DNA from: Microbispora hainanensis
Lineage (GTDB): Bacteria; Actinomycetota; Actinomycetes; Streptosporangiales; Streptosporangiaceae
Direction: 5' to 3'
NCBI RefSeq assembly: GCF_036186745.1
Contig: NZ_CP108086.1
Coordinates: forward strand, 7,316,001-7,380,000
DNA length: 64,000 nucleotides
Shown here one piece after another: positions 1 through 8,611 of this stretch (the first letter of the stretch is position 1; each line of letters starts with the position of its first letter). The position numbers and the translations under genes are program-made. The notes under the pieces were generated by a model. That model was not told the origin of the DNA. It made no database searches and saw nothing but the letters and a program-made list of their open reading frames with translations.

Positions 1-1461
1 GGCCTTCTGGTAGAGCGGGAGGCTCTCGTCGAAGGTCGGGGCGGTGTTGGCCTGGTGGATGAGGTCGAGGAACTCCTTGTTCTCCCAGCCCATCCGGTTG
101 CCCTCGCCCCACATGGACTCCAGGTAGTTCTGCGGGCTCGGGTAGTCCATGACCCAGTTGTTGCGGTAGGGCCCGTCCTGCTTGTGGGCGCGGAGCGTCG
201 ACAGGTAGTCGGACGCCGGGATCTTGCGGAACTTGATGTCGGCGATGCCGAGGTTCTGCTTGAGCTGGTTGGCGATGGCCGTCATCCACTGCTCGTAGCT
301 CGGGTCGGCGTTGGAGAACCACAGGTTCAGCGTGCCGCTGAAGCCGCCGGCCTGGTCGAACAGCGCCTTGGCCTTGGCCGGGTCGTACGTGCACGCCTCG
401 CCGCAGGCGTTCTCGCGGTAGCCGGGCACCAGCGGGGCCAGCAGCGACGCCATCGGCTTGAACGTGCCGTTGTAGACCGCGTCGACGATGGCCTGCCGGT
501 CGATCGCCATGGAGAAGGCCTTGCGCAGGTCGGGGTTGGCGAACCGCTTGTCGTAGACGGGGAAGCCGAGGTAGTCCATCGTGCCGCCGGCGGTCGCCAC
601 GAACCGGTCGCCGAGCAGGTTCTTGGCCTCCGGCGCGCTCGCCGGGGGGATCGTGAGCTGCAGGTCCACCCGGCCGGCCCGCAGGTCGGTGTAGGCGGTG
701 TCGCGGCTGGCGTAGATCTTGAAGGTCACCTCGTCGGCCTTGGCCGCGCGCTCGCCGGTGTAGGTCGGCGAGCGCTTGACCTTGATCTGCTTGTCGTGTT
801 CCCAGGCGCCGTCGAGGACGAACGGCCCGTTGCCGATCGGCGCCTGGTCGTACGCCTTGAGGTCGTCGAACGCGGCCTTCGGCATCGGCGCGAACGCGAT
901 CCACGCCAGCGTGATCGGGAACTGGCTGAACGGCGCGGTGAGCGTGACCTCAAGGGTGGTGTCGTCGACGACCTTGAGACCGCTCAGCTTGTCGGTGGAG
1001 GGCTCCCCGCTCTCGGGGTTGAGCTCGTCGTAGCCCTCGATCTTGTCGAAGTAGTAGTTGTTGGTCCACCCGTTGGGCCCGTACGCGGTCGCATTCCACG
1101 AGTCGGCGAAGCTCTGCGCGGTCACCGGCTCGCCGTTGCTGAACTTCCGCCCCGGCTTGATCTTGATCGTCCAGACCTTCTGGTCGGTGCTGGTGACCGA
1201 CTCCGCCGCCCGCATCTGCGGCTTGCCCGTCGCGGGATCGATGGCGACCGGTGTGTCGAACAACGCGTCGAGCACGGTGAGCGAGTAGCTGCTCGACGTA
1301 TTGCCGGGGGTGAGATGGTCGGGTTCGGTCAGCGCGACCGAGAACGCGTTCGCCGCCTTGTCACCGCCGCCGCCGTCGGACGACGACCCTCCCCCGCACC
1401 CACCGCTCAGCATGATGGCCGCCACAGCGAGGGCGGCCGCCCGGCTTCTCGTGACCCTCAC
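1..1461 (-). CDS. Peptide/oligopeptide ABC transporter substrate-binding lipoprotein (family 5), C-terminus beyond window
   Basis: Extracellular solute receptor of the SBP_bac_5 family, which delivers peptides or nickel-like ligands to an ABC permease. The GTG start at 1461 follows GGAGGA (1465-1470). The N-terminus is a basic signal followed by a lipobox-like LSGGC. Family features are a KPGRKFSNGEPVTAQSF stretch, WIAFAPMP, RKAFSMAIDR and an LNLWFSNADPSYEQWM region. About 487 residues are present; the family is usually 520-600, so the missing tail is short. The permease genes would lie to the left, outside the window. The ligand cannot be told from sequence. Family call is firm. Confidence 0.9.
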   Translation of the reverse strand, partial: MRVTRSRAAALAVAAIMLSGGCGGGSSSDGGGGDKAANAFSVALTEPDHLTPGNTSSSYSLTVLDALFDTPVAIDPATGKPQMRAAESVTSTDQKVWTIKIKPGRKFSNGEPVTAQSFADSWNATAYGPNGWTNNYYFDKIEGYDELNPESGEPSTDKLSGLKVVDDTTLEVTLTAPFSQFPITLAWIAFAPMPKAAFDDLKAYDQAPIGNGPFVLDGAWEHDKQIKVKRSPTYTGERAAKADEVTFKIYASRDTAYTDLRAGRVDLQLTIPPASAPEAKNLLGDRFVATAGGTMDYLGFPVYDKRFANPDLRKAFSMAIDRQAIVDAVYNGTFKPMASLLAPLVPGYRENACGEACTYDPAKAKALFDQAGGFSGTLNLWFSNADPSYEQWMTAIANQLKQNLGIADIKFRKIPASDYLSTLRAHKQDGPYRNNWVMDYPSPQNYLESMWGEGNRMGWENKEFLDLIHQANTAPTFDESLPLYQKA

Positions 1462-1582
1462 TGGTCCTCCACCTCATCCGTCGTGTTGCGGGTGAGGGTA
1501 GGAAACGGGGCCGCCGACTGCATCGGAGACTTTACGTATTCCTTGCGCAACCTTTACCGGGCAGGCTGAGCATGGAGGATCC

Positions 1583-2554
1583 ATGGATGCAATCAGCCTC
1601 AGCGCGCGGAGCCTGCACGCCGTCGCCGAACTGGGTTTCCAGGTGGCCCGGCAGGGGGCGCACGGGGCGATGACCGCGCTGGGCGAGGTCATCCCCGTGG
1701 AAGCCTACGAGTTCGTGGCGTTCGACCCGGCGACCGGCCGGCACCGTTCGCTGGTGGCGTCGGGGTACGCGCGGGTGGACGACGACGCCGCGGAGGAGTA
1801 CGCCCGGCTCGACGCCTACCGCCGCGCCATGTCGCAGCGCACGCCCGTCGTCATGGGCTCCCCCGGCACCGAGCGCTACTTCCGCCGCCACCTGGAGCCG
1901 TACGGCTGGCGCGCGGGGATCACGACGCCGCTGTTCCTGACCGGCGGGCGCTACACCGGCATGCTGCACGTCAGCTCCCGCGCGGACCTGCCGCCCGAGG
2001 CGCCCGCGGTGATCAGCGCGGTCTCCCCCGCCCTGGCCCACCTCACCGACGTGACCCGCTGCGTCATCGACCCGCTCGGCCTGCCGCCCGGCTTCCACGC
2101 CGTGGCGTACGAACGGGGCGGGCGGCGCAGGGACGTGGCCGGATGGCCCCCGTCGGAGGTGCTCGCGGCCGAGCCGGCGATGGCGGAGCTGGCCAGGGCG
2201 TTCATCGACTCCCGCGAGCTGTCGCGCCGGGGCCTGTGGCTCGACGGCACCGGCCAGTGGCGCGAGCTGCGCCTGCACCGGGCGGGTGTGGGCTTCCACG
2301 GCTCCATCCAGGGCGCGGTCATCGCCGAGCGCCCGTGTGCCCTGCCCTACGACCTGACCTCGCGGGAGATAGAGGTGCTCACCCGGGTCGCGCAGGGCGA
2401 CTCCAACCCGCAGATCGCCGCCGCGCTCGTGCTGAGCGTGCGCACCGTGACCACCCATCTGGAGCACATCTTCGCCAAGCTGGGCTGCGACAGCCGTACG
2501 CGCCTGACCACGAAGGTGCTGGCCGAGGGATTGTGCCGGCTCGACATCCCGTGA
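1583..2554 (+). CDS. LuxR-type transcriptional regulator with GAF-like sensor half
   Basis: A 323-residue protein whose last ~60 residues form a LuxR/FixJ helix-turn-helix: LTSREIEVLTRVAQGDSNPQ, then SVRTVTTHLEHIFAKLGC. The first ~170 residues look like a degenerate GAF-type sensor (YEFVAFDPATGRHRSLVASG; GMLHVSS). There is no receiver domain, so a two-component partner is not required. ATG at 1583 has GGAGG at 1574-1578. It is divergent from the peptide-binding protein gene, with 121 bp between the starts, so it could control it; that is inference. The ligand is unknown. Confidence 0.85.
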   Translation: MDAISLSARSLHAVAELGFQVARQGAHGAMTALGEVIPVEAYEFVAFDPATGRHRSLVASGYARVDDDAAEEYARLDAYRRAMSQRTPVVMGSPGTERYFRRHLEPYGWRAGITTPLFLTGGRYTGMLHVSSRADLPPEAPAVISAVSPALAHLTDVTRCVIDPLGLPPGFHAVAYERGGRRRDVAGWPPSEVLAAEPAMAELARAFIDSRELSRRGLWLDGTGQWRELRLHRAGVGFHGSIQGAVIAERPCALPYDLTSREIEVLTRVAQGDSNPQIAAALVLSVRTVTTHLEHIFAKLGCDSRTRLTTKVLAEGLCRLDIP

Positions 2555-2611
2555 CCCCGTAATGATCGCCCTCGCGGGACGCGCCGAGGCCGGGTCCGAC
2601 ATTATTGGCGC

Positions 2612-3427
2612 ATGTCGGTTCACGAGCGTCGGCGGCTCCCCACGGGTCTGGAGCTGCTGTTCGGCGACGGCGGCGACGGCCGGGTGCTGTCCGTCGAGCT
2701 GCCGTCCGGGTCCCTCGTGTGGCCTGACCCCGACTACGACAAGCTGCGCACCCATCATCGCCCCTCCTTCTGGCTGAGCGACGAGCCGGTGCCGGCCGGG
2801 CTGTGGGCCCGGTTGCGTGCCGAGCACCCCCGGTCGGGCCTGTGGCCGGTGCTGCTGGAGGACGGCGTGCAGCCCTGGTCGGCCGGGCAGATCGCGCCGG
2901 ACTCGCCCGCCCAGATCGACTACTACAGCGCGGCCGGGTTCATGGCCGAGACGTGGCAGGACCTGCTGCTGGGCCACGAGGCCTACCTCGCGCCGTTCGG
3001 GGCCGAGTGCCCGGGGATCGCGCCGCCCGCCGCGCTCGTGGCCGACCCCGACGTGGTCGCCGACTGGTACGCCGACGTGGTGGCCGAGCGGATGACGCCG
3101 CTGGGGCTCGCGGCGGTGAACCGCGGCGCCGACGCCATGGTCGCCATGGGCTGGCAGGGGGCGCTGCACCACAACGAATGGACCGTGCCGCTGGCGGCCG
3201 TCGTACGCAGCTGGGAGGAGCGGTTCGGGGCGCGGGTGGTCGGCATGGGATTCAACACGCTGGAGCTCAGCATCGCCGCGCCGCCCGCCACGCCCGCGCA
3301 CGCGCTGCACGTGGCGGCCGAGCACTGGACGTTCTGTCCCGACAGCATCCTGCAGGGCCCGGGCACGCTCGCCGACTACGCCGAGCAGATCGTAGGCCAG
3401 AACGCCTGGTCGTTCTGGTGGGATTAG
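2612..3427 (+). CDS. DUF4253 domain protein
   Basis: A soluble 271-residue protein without signal peptide or membrane segment. The C-terminal ~110 residues match the DUF4253 pattern: WEERFGARVVGMGFNTLELS, then AAEHWTFCPDSI and the final QNAWSFWWD. Function of the family is not established; members are common in actinomycetes. No clear Shine-Dalgarno sequence precedes the ATG at 2612. It stands between the LuxR gene and the methyltransferase, both on the same strand, with gaps of 57 and 44 bp. Confidence 0.75.
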   Translation: MSVHERRRLPTGLELLFGDGGDGRVLSVELPSGSLVWPDPDYDKLRTHHRPSFWLSDEPVPAGLWARLRAEHPRSGLWPVLLEDGVQPWSAGQIAPDSPAQIDYYSAAGFMAETWQDLLLGHEAYLAPFGAECPGIAPPAALVADPDVVADWYADVVAERMTPLGLAAVNRGADAMVAMGWQGALHHNEWTVPLAAVVRSWEERFGARVVGMGFNTLELSIAAPPATPAHALHVAAEHWTFCPDSILQGPGTLADYAEQIVGQNAWSFWWD

Positions 3428-3471
3428 GGCGATAATTACCCGCGGACTGTTGGTGATCGAGGGGAGGCGGT

Positions 3472-4302
3472 TTGAGCGGCACGGAGCCGGGCGGGGGTGA
3501 ACGGCCCGCGAAGGCGGCGGGTCTGAGCACCGGCACCGCGAACATCGCCAGGATGAGCGACTATCTGCTCGGCGGCAAGGACAACTTCGCGGCCGACCGC
3601 GAGTTCGCCGAGCGGCTGATGGCCATCGCTCCCGAGGTCAAGACGATGGCCGTGGACACCCGCGAGTTCCTCGAACGGGTCGTGCATTTCCTCATCGGGC
3701 AGGGGGTGCGGCAGTTCCTCAACATCGCGTCCGGGCTGCCGACCCGGCGCAACACCCACGAGGTCGCCCAGGAGCTCGCCCCCGACGCCCGCGTGGTGTA
3801 CGTGGACGACGACCCGGTGGTGCTCAACCACGCGCGGGCCATGCTCGCCCGTGATCCCGGCACCGGGGTGGTCGACGGCTCGATCCTGCGCCCGGCGGAG
3901 ATGCTGGCCGACCCCGAGATGGTCCGGCTCATCGACTTCGAGCAGCCGGTGGCCGTGCTGATCCCGGCCCGGCTGCAGTATCTTCCCGACGCCCTCGAGC
4001 CGTACAAGTGCGTGGCCCGGGTGCGCGACCACCTCGCGCCGGGCAGCTACCTCGCCATCGGTCACGCGGTCTTCGACAGCCGTCCCGAGCTGGCCGGGCC
4101 GATCGTGGACCTGTTCCAGCACATCGTGCCGCAGGCCCACGACGCACCGCGCGACCGCGAGAAGGTGCTGCGCTTCTTCGACGGCACCGAGCTCGTCGAG
4201 CCCGGCCTCGTCTACATCCGCCAGTGGCGGCCGGACACCCCGCAGAGCACCGGCCAGGCCCAGCGCGTGTGGATCGTCGGCGGCGTCGGCCGGGTGCCCT
4301 GA
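3472..4302 (+). CDS. SAM-dependent methyltransferase, DUF574 (PF04672) family
   Basis: A 276-residue protein of the actinomycete-specific S-adenosylmethionine methyltransferase family. Diagnostic stretches are ARMSDYLLGGKDNFAADRE near the N-terminus, FLNIASGLPTRRNTHEVAQ for the SAM loop, VVYVDDDPVVLNHARAML for the acidic adenosine-binding loop, and YLAIGHAVFD. Substrates are generally unknown; the genome families are large paralogous sets. The start is TTG at 3472 with GGGGAGG at 3461-3467. The N-terminal ~20 residues are low-complexity. Convergent with the lactonase gene, 16 bp apart. Confidence 0.88.
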   Translation: MSGTEPGGGERPAKAAGLSTGTANIARMSDYLLGGKDNFAADREFAERLMAIAPEVKTMAVDTREFLERVVHFLIGQGVRQFLNIASGLPTRRNTHEVAQELAPDARVVYVDDDPVVLNHARAMLARDPGTGVVDGSILRPAEMLADPEMVRLIDFEQPVAVLIPARLQYLPDALEPYKCVARVRDHLAPGSYLAIGHAVFDSRPELAGPIVDLFQHIVPQAHDAPRDREKVLRFFDGTELVEPGLVYIRQWRPDTPQSTGQAQRVWIVGGVGRVP

Positions 4303-4318
4303 CGGCCTACCCGGGTCT

Positions 4319-5317
4319 CTACCGGATGAGCACGCACGAGGGGGTGCCCACCGCCAGCGCCTCGCCGACCGGCTCGGGCAGCCCGTCCTTGAGCACCAGC
4401 AGGGCGATGGAATCGGACCGCTGGTTGGCGACGTAGAGGCGGTCGCCGTCGATCGCGAAGTGGCGCGGCCAGCTTCCGCCCGACGGCACTTCGGACACCA
4501 TCGTGAGGCGGGGTCCGTCGACCTCGAAGACGCTGATGGTGTCCGGCCCACGGTTGCCGACGTAGAGGTAACGGCCGTCGGCGGACAGTGCGATGTGGGA
4601 GGGCAGGTTCTCCTCGCCCTCCAGTACGGCGTCGCTCGCCCGCACCGCTCCTGCCTCCCGCCACTCGGCGTCATAGACGCGCACGCTGCCGTCGAGCTCA
4701 CCGGTGACGTACCAGTAGCCCTCGTGGTGCAGGAAGTGCCGGGGGCCGCTGCCGGAGGCCAGCCGTACGGGGCCGTCCGGGTGCGGGCGCATGCCGGGCA
4801 GGAAGCGGCGCATCTCGTCGGTGCCGAGGTCGCTCACGTACAGCACGCCGTCGGGCCCGAAGACCGCCTCGTGCGCGTGCGGGCACTCCTGCCGGTCGGG
4901 GTTCGGGCCGTGGCCCTCGTGCCGGAACGTCAGCGGCTCGGGCTCGGGCATCCCGTCCTCGCCCAGCCGGTAGGCCGTGACGGTCCCGTCACCGTAGTTG
5001 GCGATCACCAGCCACCGGCCCTCGGGGTCGATCGCCAGGTGGCACGGCAGCGAGCCGCCGCTGGTGTGCTCGGCCAGCAGCCGGGGGGCGGGATCCTCGT
5101 CGGCGAGGACCGCGAGCCCGCCGTCCTCGGCACGTTCGAGCACGGCGTACAGCAGCGGCAGCCGCGGGTGCGCGATGACGAACGACGGCCCGGAGACGGC
5201 CGTCTCGGCCACCGCCTCCAGCCGCCCGTCCGGGTGCTGCCGGGCCACCGTCAGGCCGGGGCCCGACCCCTCCGTGTCGGGGGTGTATCCACCGATCACC
5301 AGACCGGGTCGGGACAT
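4319..5317 (-). CDS. Lactonase-family seven-bladed beta-propeller protein (6-phosphogluconolactonase type)
   Basis: A 332-residue cytosolic protein of PF10282 (YbhE/Pgl type). Recurrent blade motifs are visible: PCHLAIDPEGRWLVIANYGD, CPHAHEAVFGPDGVLYVSDL, LPSHIALSADGRYLYVGNRG and WPRHFAIDGDRLYVANQRSD. In well-studied members this fold hydrolyses 6-phosphogluconolactone, but many homologues have other or unknown substrates. ATG at 5317 is preceded by GGAGG, 5 nt away. The stress-protein gene ends 15 bp upstream on the same strand, so the two are probably co-transcribed. Confidence 0.85.
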   Translation of the reverse strand: MSRPGLVIGGYTPDTEGSGPGLTVARQHPDGRLEAVAETAVSGPSFVIAHPRLPLLYAVLERAEDGGLAVLADEDPAPRLLAEHTSGGSLPCHLAIDPEGRWLVIANYGDGTVTAYRLGEDGMPEPEPLTFRHEGHGPNPDRQECPHAHEAVFGPDGVLYVSDLGTDEMRRFLPGMRPHPDGPVRLASGSGPRHFLHHEGYWYVTGELDGSVRVYDAEWREAGAVRASDAVLEGEENLPSHIALSADGRYLYVGNRGPDTISVFEVDGPRLTMVSEVPSGGSWPRHFAIDGDRLYVANQRSDSIALLVLKDGLPEPVGEALAVGTPSCVLIR

Positions 5318-5332
5318 TCGCCCTCCAAAGGA

Positions 5333-6187
5333 TCAAAACGTTGGGGTATCGCATGTTATCGGCCAGGCGGGGCCCGGGTGGACGACCGCCACCGGGCAGG
5401 GGGCGCGCCGCAGCAGTCCCTGCCCGACCGAACCGAGCAATCCCGCTCCCGTTCTGTGTGCCCCCACGACCAGCAGCCACGCCTCCCGGGCGCACGCCAG
5501 CAGGGCGGGCAGCGCCGGCCCCTGGACGACCCTGGTCTCGATCGCGAGCCGGGCCCGGCAGCGCAGCCGCCACGGCTCGGTCATCCGCGCCAGCGCCCGC
5601 TCGCCCTCCGCCGCGTGCCCTCTGGTGGCGTGCACCACGGTCAGCGGCAGCGACCTGCCGCGGGCGACCTCCACGGCGAAACGCAGCACGGACTCCGCCT
5701 CGGCACCGGCCTCCGCCGCCGCGTCGATGCCCGCCACGACACCTCCGGCGGGCGGCGCGGACGCCTGCGCGCCCACCACGACGACCGGGCAGACGGCGTG
5801 CGCCGCCGCGTACGCGCTGACCGAGCCACGCAGCAGCCCGGCCAGCCTGGCCAGCCCGCCCGCGCTCCGGCGGCCCAGCACCAGCATGGCGGCGTTGCCG
5901 CTGAGGCCGACCAGCGTGTCCCTGGGGTCTCCCCGCACGAGCACGGGACGAACCTCGCGGCCCGGCAGCAGGCGTTCGGCCAGCCGCACCCCCTCGAACA
6001 GCCGCAGCCCCGCCAGCCGGCGCTCCTCGGCGGCGACGGCCTCGGCGCGCTCCGGGTCGGCGCCGTCCCACACATGGCACACGGCGACGCCCGTACGGTG
6101 GCGGGCCCGGCACTCCGCCGCCGCCCACACGACCGCGGCCCGGCTCTGCCGGGTGCCGTCGTAGGCGACGACGATCTCCTGCTTCAT
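5333..6187 (-). CDS. Universal stress protein, two tandem Usp domains
   Basis: 284 residues in two Usp (PF00582) repeats: residues ~1-135 (MKQEIVVAYDGTRQSRAAVV to VCPVVVVG) and ~147-284 (VVAGIDAAAEA to APCPVAVVHPGPAWP). The nucleotide-loop glycines are recognisable in LVVGAHRTGAGLLGSVGQG in the second copy and LVLGRRSAGGLARLAGLLRG in the first. Two-domain Usps of this kind are typical of actinobacteria and several belong to the mycobacterial DosR regulon. The reading frame is open much further upstream, but ATG 6187 begins the domain. A GGGACCTTCGGCCC sequence lies 100 bp upstream of it. Confidence 0.85.
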   Translation of the reverse strand: MKQEIVVAYDGTRQSRAAVVWAAAECRARHRTGVAVCHVWDGADPERAEAVAAEERRLAGLRLFEGVRLAERLLPGREVRPVLVRGDPRDTLVGLSGNAAMLVLGRRSAGGLARLAGLLRGSVSAYAAAHAVCPVVVVGAQASAPPAGGVVAGIDAAAEAGAEAESVLRFAVEVARGRSLPLTVVHATRGHAAEGERALARMTEPWRLRCRARLAIETRVVQGPALPALLACAREAWLLVVGAHRTGAGLLGSVGQGLLRRAPCPVAVVHPGPAWPITCDTPTF

Positions 6188-6286
6188 CTCACTCACGCGG
6201 CCCGCGCCGCGCGCAGGACGCGCTCCATGAACCCAGCAGAGCACCCGGGCACCGGCCGCGGCTCCGGGCGAAAGCCACCGGCCCCC

Positions 6287-6300
6287 GGGACCTTCGGCCC
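6287..6300 (+). promoter_or_regulatory. GGGACCTTCGGCCC motif upstream of the universal stress gene
   Basis: Imperfect inverted repeat, 100 bp before the stress-protein start. Related sequences occur at 8510-8522 (upstream of the Rv1733c-like gene) and 10372-10384 (between the divergent CBS genes). The GGGAC half resembles the half-site of mycobacterial DosR boxes (GGGACTWWAGTCCC). Assignment to a DevR/DosR-like regulator is inference; no such regulator is in the window. Confidence 0.35.
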
Positions 6301-6510
6301 GCAGGACCCACAGGACTCGCAGCCCCCGCCCGGCCTGACCTGGCCCGATGCGCTCCGGTTCGGCCACCTGCCCCCGGCGGCGAACCGGTCCCCCGGTGGG
6401 GCCGACGGCATCGTGCGGTCGGTGCGCGCCGCCGATGAGGTCGAGGCGAAACCTTCCCGCGCCGCCGACGAGGGGCCGTCCGAAGGCCGGTCCGCGCGCC
6501 GGGGACAAAA

Positions 6511-6555
6511 CGCGCCGGGACAGGGCGCACGAGCGCAGGACGCGCCGGGACAGGG
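6511..6555. repeat. Two copies of a 15-bp direct repeat
   Basis: CGCGCCGGGACAGGG occurs at 6511-6525 and 6541-6555, 30 bp apart, in the gap between the stress-protein gene and the small secreted protein. A 12-bp perfect palindrome GGGCATATGCCC follows at 6606-6617. Neither is explained by a gene. Confidence 0.6.
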
Positions 6556-6660
6556 TAATGATCCGTGCCGGACTTCCCCAGGACGCCGGCCGAGCCCAGC
6601 GATCCGGGCATATGCCCCATGTCGCTTTTATCCACCGATGCATGGGCGGGTGGTTGCCAG

Positions 6661-7131
6661 GTGTCTCGGCACTGCGCGGACGTCTTCAGAATCGACCTCG
6701 TCGCGGCGGTGCGGCGGCTCGCGGTGGCCGCGCTCGTCGTCTCGATGGCCGGCCTCGCCCTCGCGGAATCGGCGGAGGCGGCCTCCGCTCCACTGCGCCG
6801 CAAGCCCCACGGGCCCGCGGCCACGAAGGCGGCAGCCCGTGCACAGGCCCGCGCCAAGGCTGCGGCACAGGCCAAGGCCCAGGCGAAGGCACAGGCCAAG
6901 CCCAAGCCCGGCCCGTACGGTTACCAGGCGGTCCGAGGCGGGCGTACCAGCGCCAAGCAGTACAAGTCGGGCCAGGGCAGAAACATTCAGAACCTCAACG
7001 GCGTTTTCACGCCCTCACTGCTGAGCGGCCCGCAGTCGACCTCCGTCACGTCCGCCGGAAAGATCACCAGCCAGGGCGGCTTCTGCGCCCCCGGCAGCCG
7101 ATCGTGCGACATCTCGCAGAGCATGAGGTGA
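6661..7131 (+). CDS. Small secreted Ala/Lys-rich hypothetical protein
   Basis: Not recognised. From GTG 6661 (GGGTGG at 6648-6653) it is 156 residues. There is an N-terminal hydrophobic stretch LAVAALVVSMAGLALAESAEA that reads as a Sec signal peptide. A low-complexity linker of Ala/Lys/Gln follows (KAAAQAKAQAKAQAKPKPG). The C-terminal ~70 residues have normal composition and two cysteines (GGFCAPGSRSCDIS) that could form a disulphide. ATG 6619 and GTG 6565 are alternative starts in the same frame. The frame itself is supported by the signal peptide and the Gly/Asn/Ser-rich tail; function is unknown. Confidence 0.5.
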   Translation: MSRHCADVFRIDLVAAVRRLAVAALVVSMAGLALAESAEAASAPLRRKPHGPAATKAAARAQARAKAAAQAKAQAKAQAKPKPGPYGYQAVRGGRTSAKQYKSGQGRNIQNLNGVFTPSLLSGPQSTSVTSAGKITSQGGFCAPGSRSCDISQSMR

Positions 7132-7297
7132 TCAGCGAAGCGGCACGCATCATCGGAGGCGGGTGAACGGGCGAGGGACCGAAGACGACCGCCCGCGGCA
7201 GCACGTGCGCCCGATCCCGGGTGACCAGCACAGCCGACCAGGCCGCCACTGCCAAGGACCACTGCCACCAGACGAGGCTGCGGCTCGGCCGGCGCAC

Positions 7298-8089
7298 TCA
7301 GATCTGGTGACGGCGCCATCTCCGGTCGGCCACCGCCCAGGCGGCCTCCCATTCGCGGTAGCGCCTGCGGTCCAGCCGGCGGCGCGCGAGCGCGAAGCAG
7401 GCCCAGGCCAGAACGGCGACGCTCGCGACGACGCCGGCGGCGGCCAGGACCGCCCTCGTCACCGTCTCGGCCCGATGCGGCGGCGGCGCGGCCGGCCTGC
7501 CCTCGGCGTCCACCCACAGCCGCGCGTTCGCCGGGCCGTCCCGCAGGATGAGCGCCACCGGGACCACGCCCTCCCGGACCTCCCCGGACGGCAGCGTCCA
7601 GCGCACCGAACTCGCCACGGGCACACCGCGCCCGCCCGCCGGTACGGCGAGGCTCTCCCCGGCGGAAGCGGCCTCGAGCGAATCGGCCCGGGCAGACGCC
7701 GCCCCGGCGGAGGCCACCTGGACGGAAGCGGTGCCGATGGAAGCAGCCCCGGCGGAAGCCGCCTGGACGGGACCGGCCTCAGCAAACTCAGCTCGGGCGG
7801 AACCGGCCCCGGTGGAGGCAGCCCCGGCGGAAGCCGCCTGGATGGGAGCGGCTCCGACAAGGGTGGCCTCGACCAGGTGGCGTGCCCCCGGCCCGACCCG
7901 CTCGGCCGCGACGCCGGCGTCGTACACGGTGTGAGCGGCCAGCGCCGCGGGCCACACCGAGAACAGGACGGCGGCCAGCGCCGCCGCCGCGAGCGCCGCC
8001 TCGATCCGGTCGGAACGGCGGCGCAGCGGGTTGTGATCAGGCCGGTAGCGACGTAACCGCGACACAACCCAGCGGGCGATCGGCCTCAT
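7298..8089 (-). CDS. Rv1733c-family two-pass membrane protein with expanded Ala-rich loop
   Basis: 263 residues. An RRSDRIEA start leads into membrane segment 1 (~residues 30-52, ALAAAALAAVLFSVWPAALA). A long extracytoplasmic loop follows, then segment 2 (~212-235, AVLAAAGVVASVAVLAWACFALA) and a basic tail RRRLDRRRYREWEAAWA. This is the layout of the actinobacterial Rv1733c family, whose M. tuberculosis member is DosR-controlled. Here the loop carries about 80 residues of degenerate AASAGAAS-like repeats (about 7640-7860) before the conserved VRWTLPSGEVREGVVPV part. ATG 8089 has AGGAGG 6 nt upstream. Biochemical role unknown. Confidence 0.7.
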   Translation of the reverse strand: MRPIARWVVSRLRRYRPDHNPLRRRSDRIEAALAAAALAAVLFSVWPAALAAHTVYDAGVAAERVGPGARHLVEATLVGAAPIQAASAGAASTGAGSARAEFAEAGPVQAASAGAASIGTASVQVASAGAASARADSLEAASAGESLAVPAGGRGVPVASSVRWTLPSGEVREGVVPVALILRDGPANARLWVDAEGRPAAPPPHRAETVTRAVLAAAGVVASVAVLAWACFALARRRLDRRRYREWEAAWAVADRRWRRHQI

Positions 8090-8204
8090 GGCGCACCTCC
8101 TGTCGGGCCTCAGGAGATCCCACTTCCCCGGGCGGGCCCGTCCACGCCCGCCCGGGAAAGCCCTCCCGGAAGCCTCCGGGGAAGCTCCCCGGGGGTGGCC
8201 CCGG

Positions 8205-8476
8205 GGAGCCAGGGGAGCCAGGGGAGCCCCAGCTCAACTTCGACCGGGCGGCGGCGGACACGACCTTGCCCTTCTCCGCGGGCGTCAGCAGGCCGGCCGC
8301 GACCCACTCCTCGGCGCTCCTCCCAGCCGCCCGGCGGCTGTGCGCCGAGGGTACAAAGCGCCGGACCCAGATGCGGGACCCAGATGCGGGACCCAGATGC
8401 GAGGCTCAGGCGCGGGGCCCAAGCACGGGACCCAGATGCGGGCCCAGACGCGGGACCCAGGCGCGGGACCCAAGCA
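8205..8476. repeat. Short tandem repeats in the 8090-8611 gap
   Basis: GGGGAGCCA is repeated about three times at 8203-8230. A 13-bp unit GGGACCCAGATGC is repeated with decay across about 8362-8476. The 520-bp gap between the Rv1733c-like and nitroreductase genes shows no convincing gene. Between the repeats a minus-strand frame (about 8240-8350) encodes EEWVAAGLLTPAEKGKVV, which may be the remains of a small gene. Confidence 0.6.
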
Positions 8477-8509
8477 CGTCCGTGCCGGTGGCGTCCATCG
8501 CCGCCGCGT

Positions 8510-8522
8510 GGGCCTTCGGCCC
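8510..8522 (+). promoter_or_regulatory. GGGCCTTCGGCCC inverted repeat
   Basis: Perfect inverted repeat GGGCC-TTC-GGCCC in the gap upstream of the Rv1733c-like gene, about 420 bp from its start. It is one base shorter than the related sequence at 6287-6300. It could be a regulator site shared by this block; this is inference from recurrence only. Confidence 0.3.
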
Positions 8523-8611
8523 CGGCTGGGCATGCCCGACGACCAGGCGCTGGCGTTCACCTGGGGCTGGTCCACGGCGGTCGCGGCGGCCTGGGGGTCA
8601 GGGGCGCGCGG

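Noticed and set aside
8240-8350. Minus-strand peptide EEWVAAGLLTPAEKGKVV as a gene
   Set aside because: It looks faintly like a small helical domain, but no start, stop or flanking conservation can be seen; noted under the repeat region only.
8362-8476. Possible CRISPR array
   Set aside because: The 13-bp units are directly tandem with no spacers and no cas genes are nearby.
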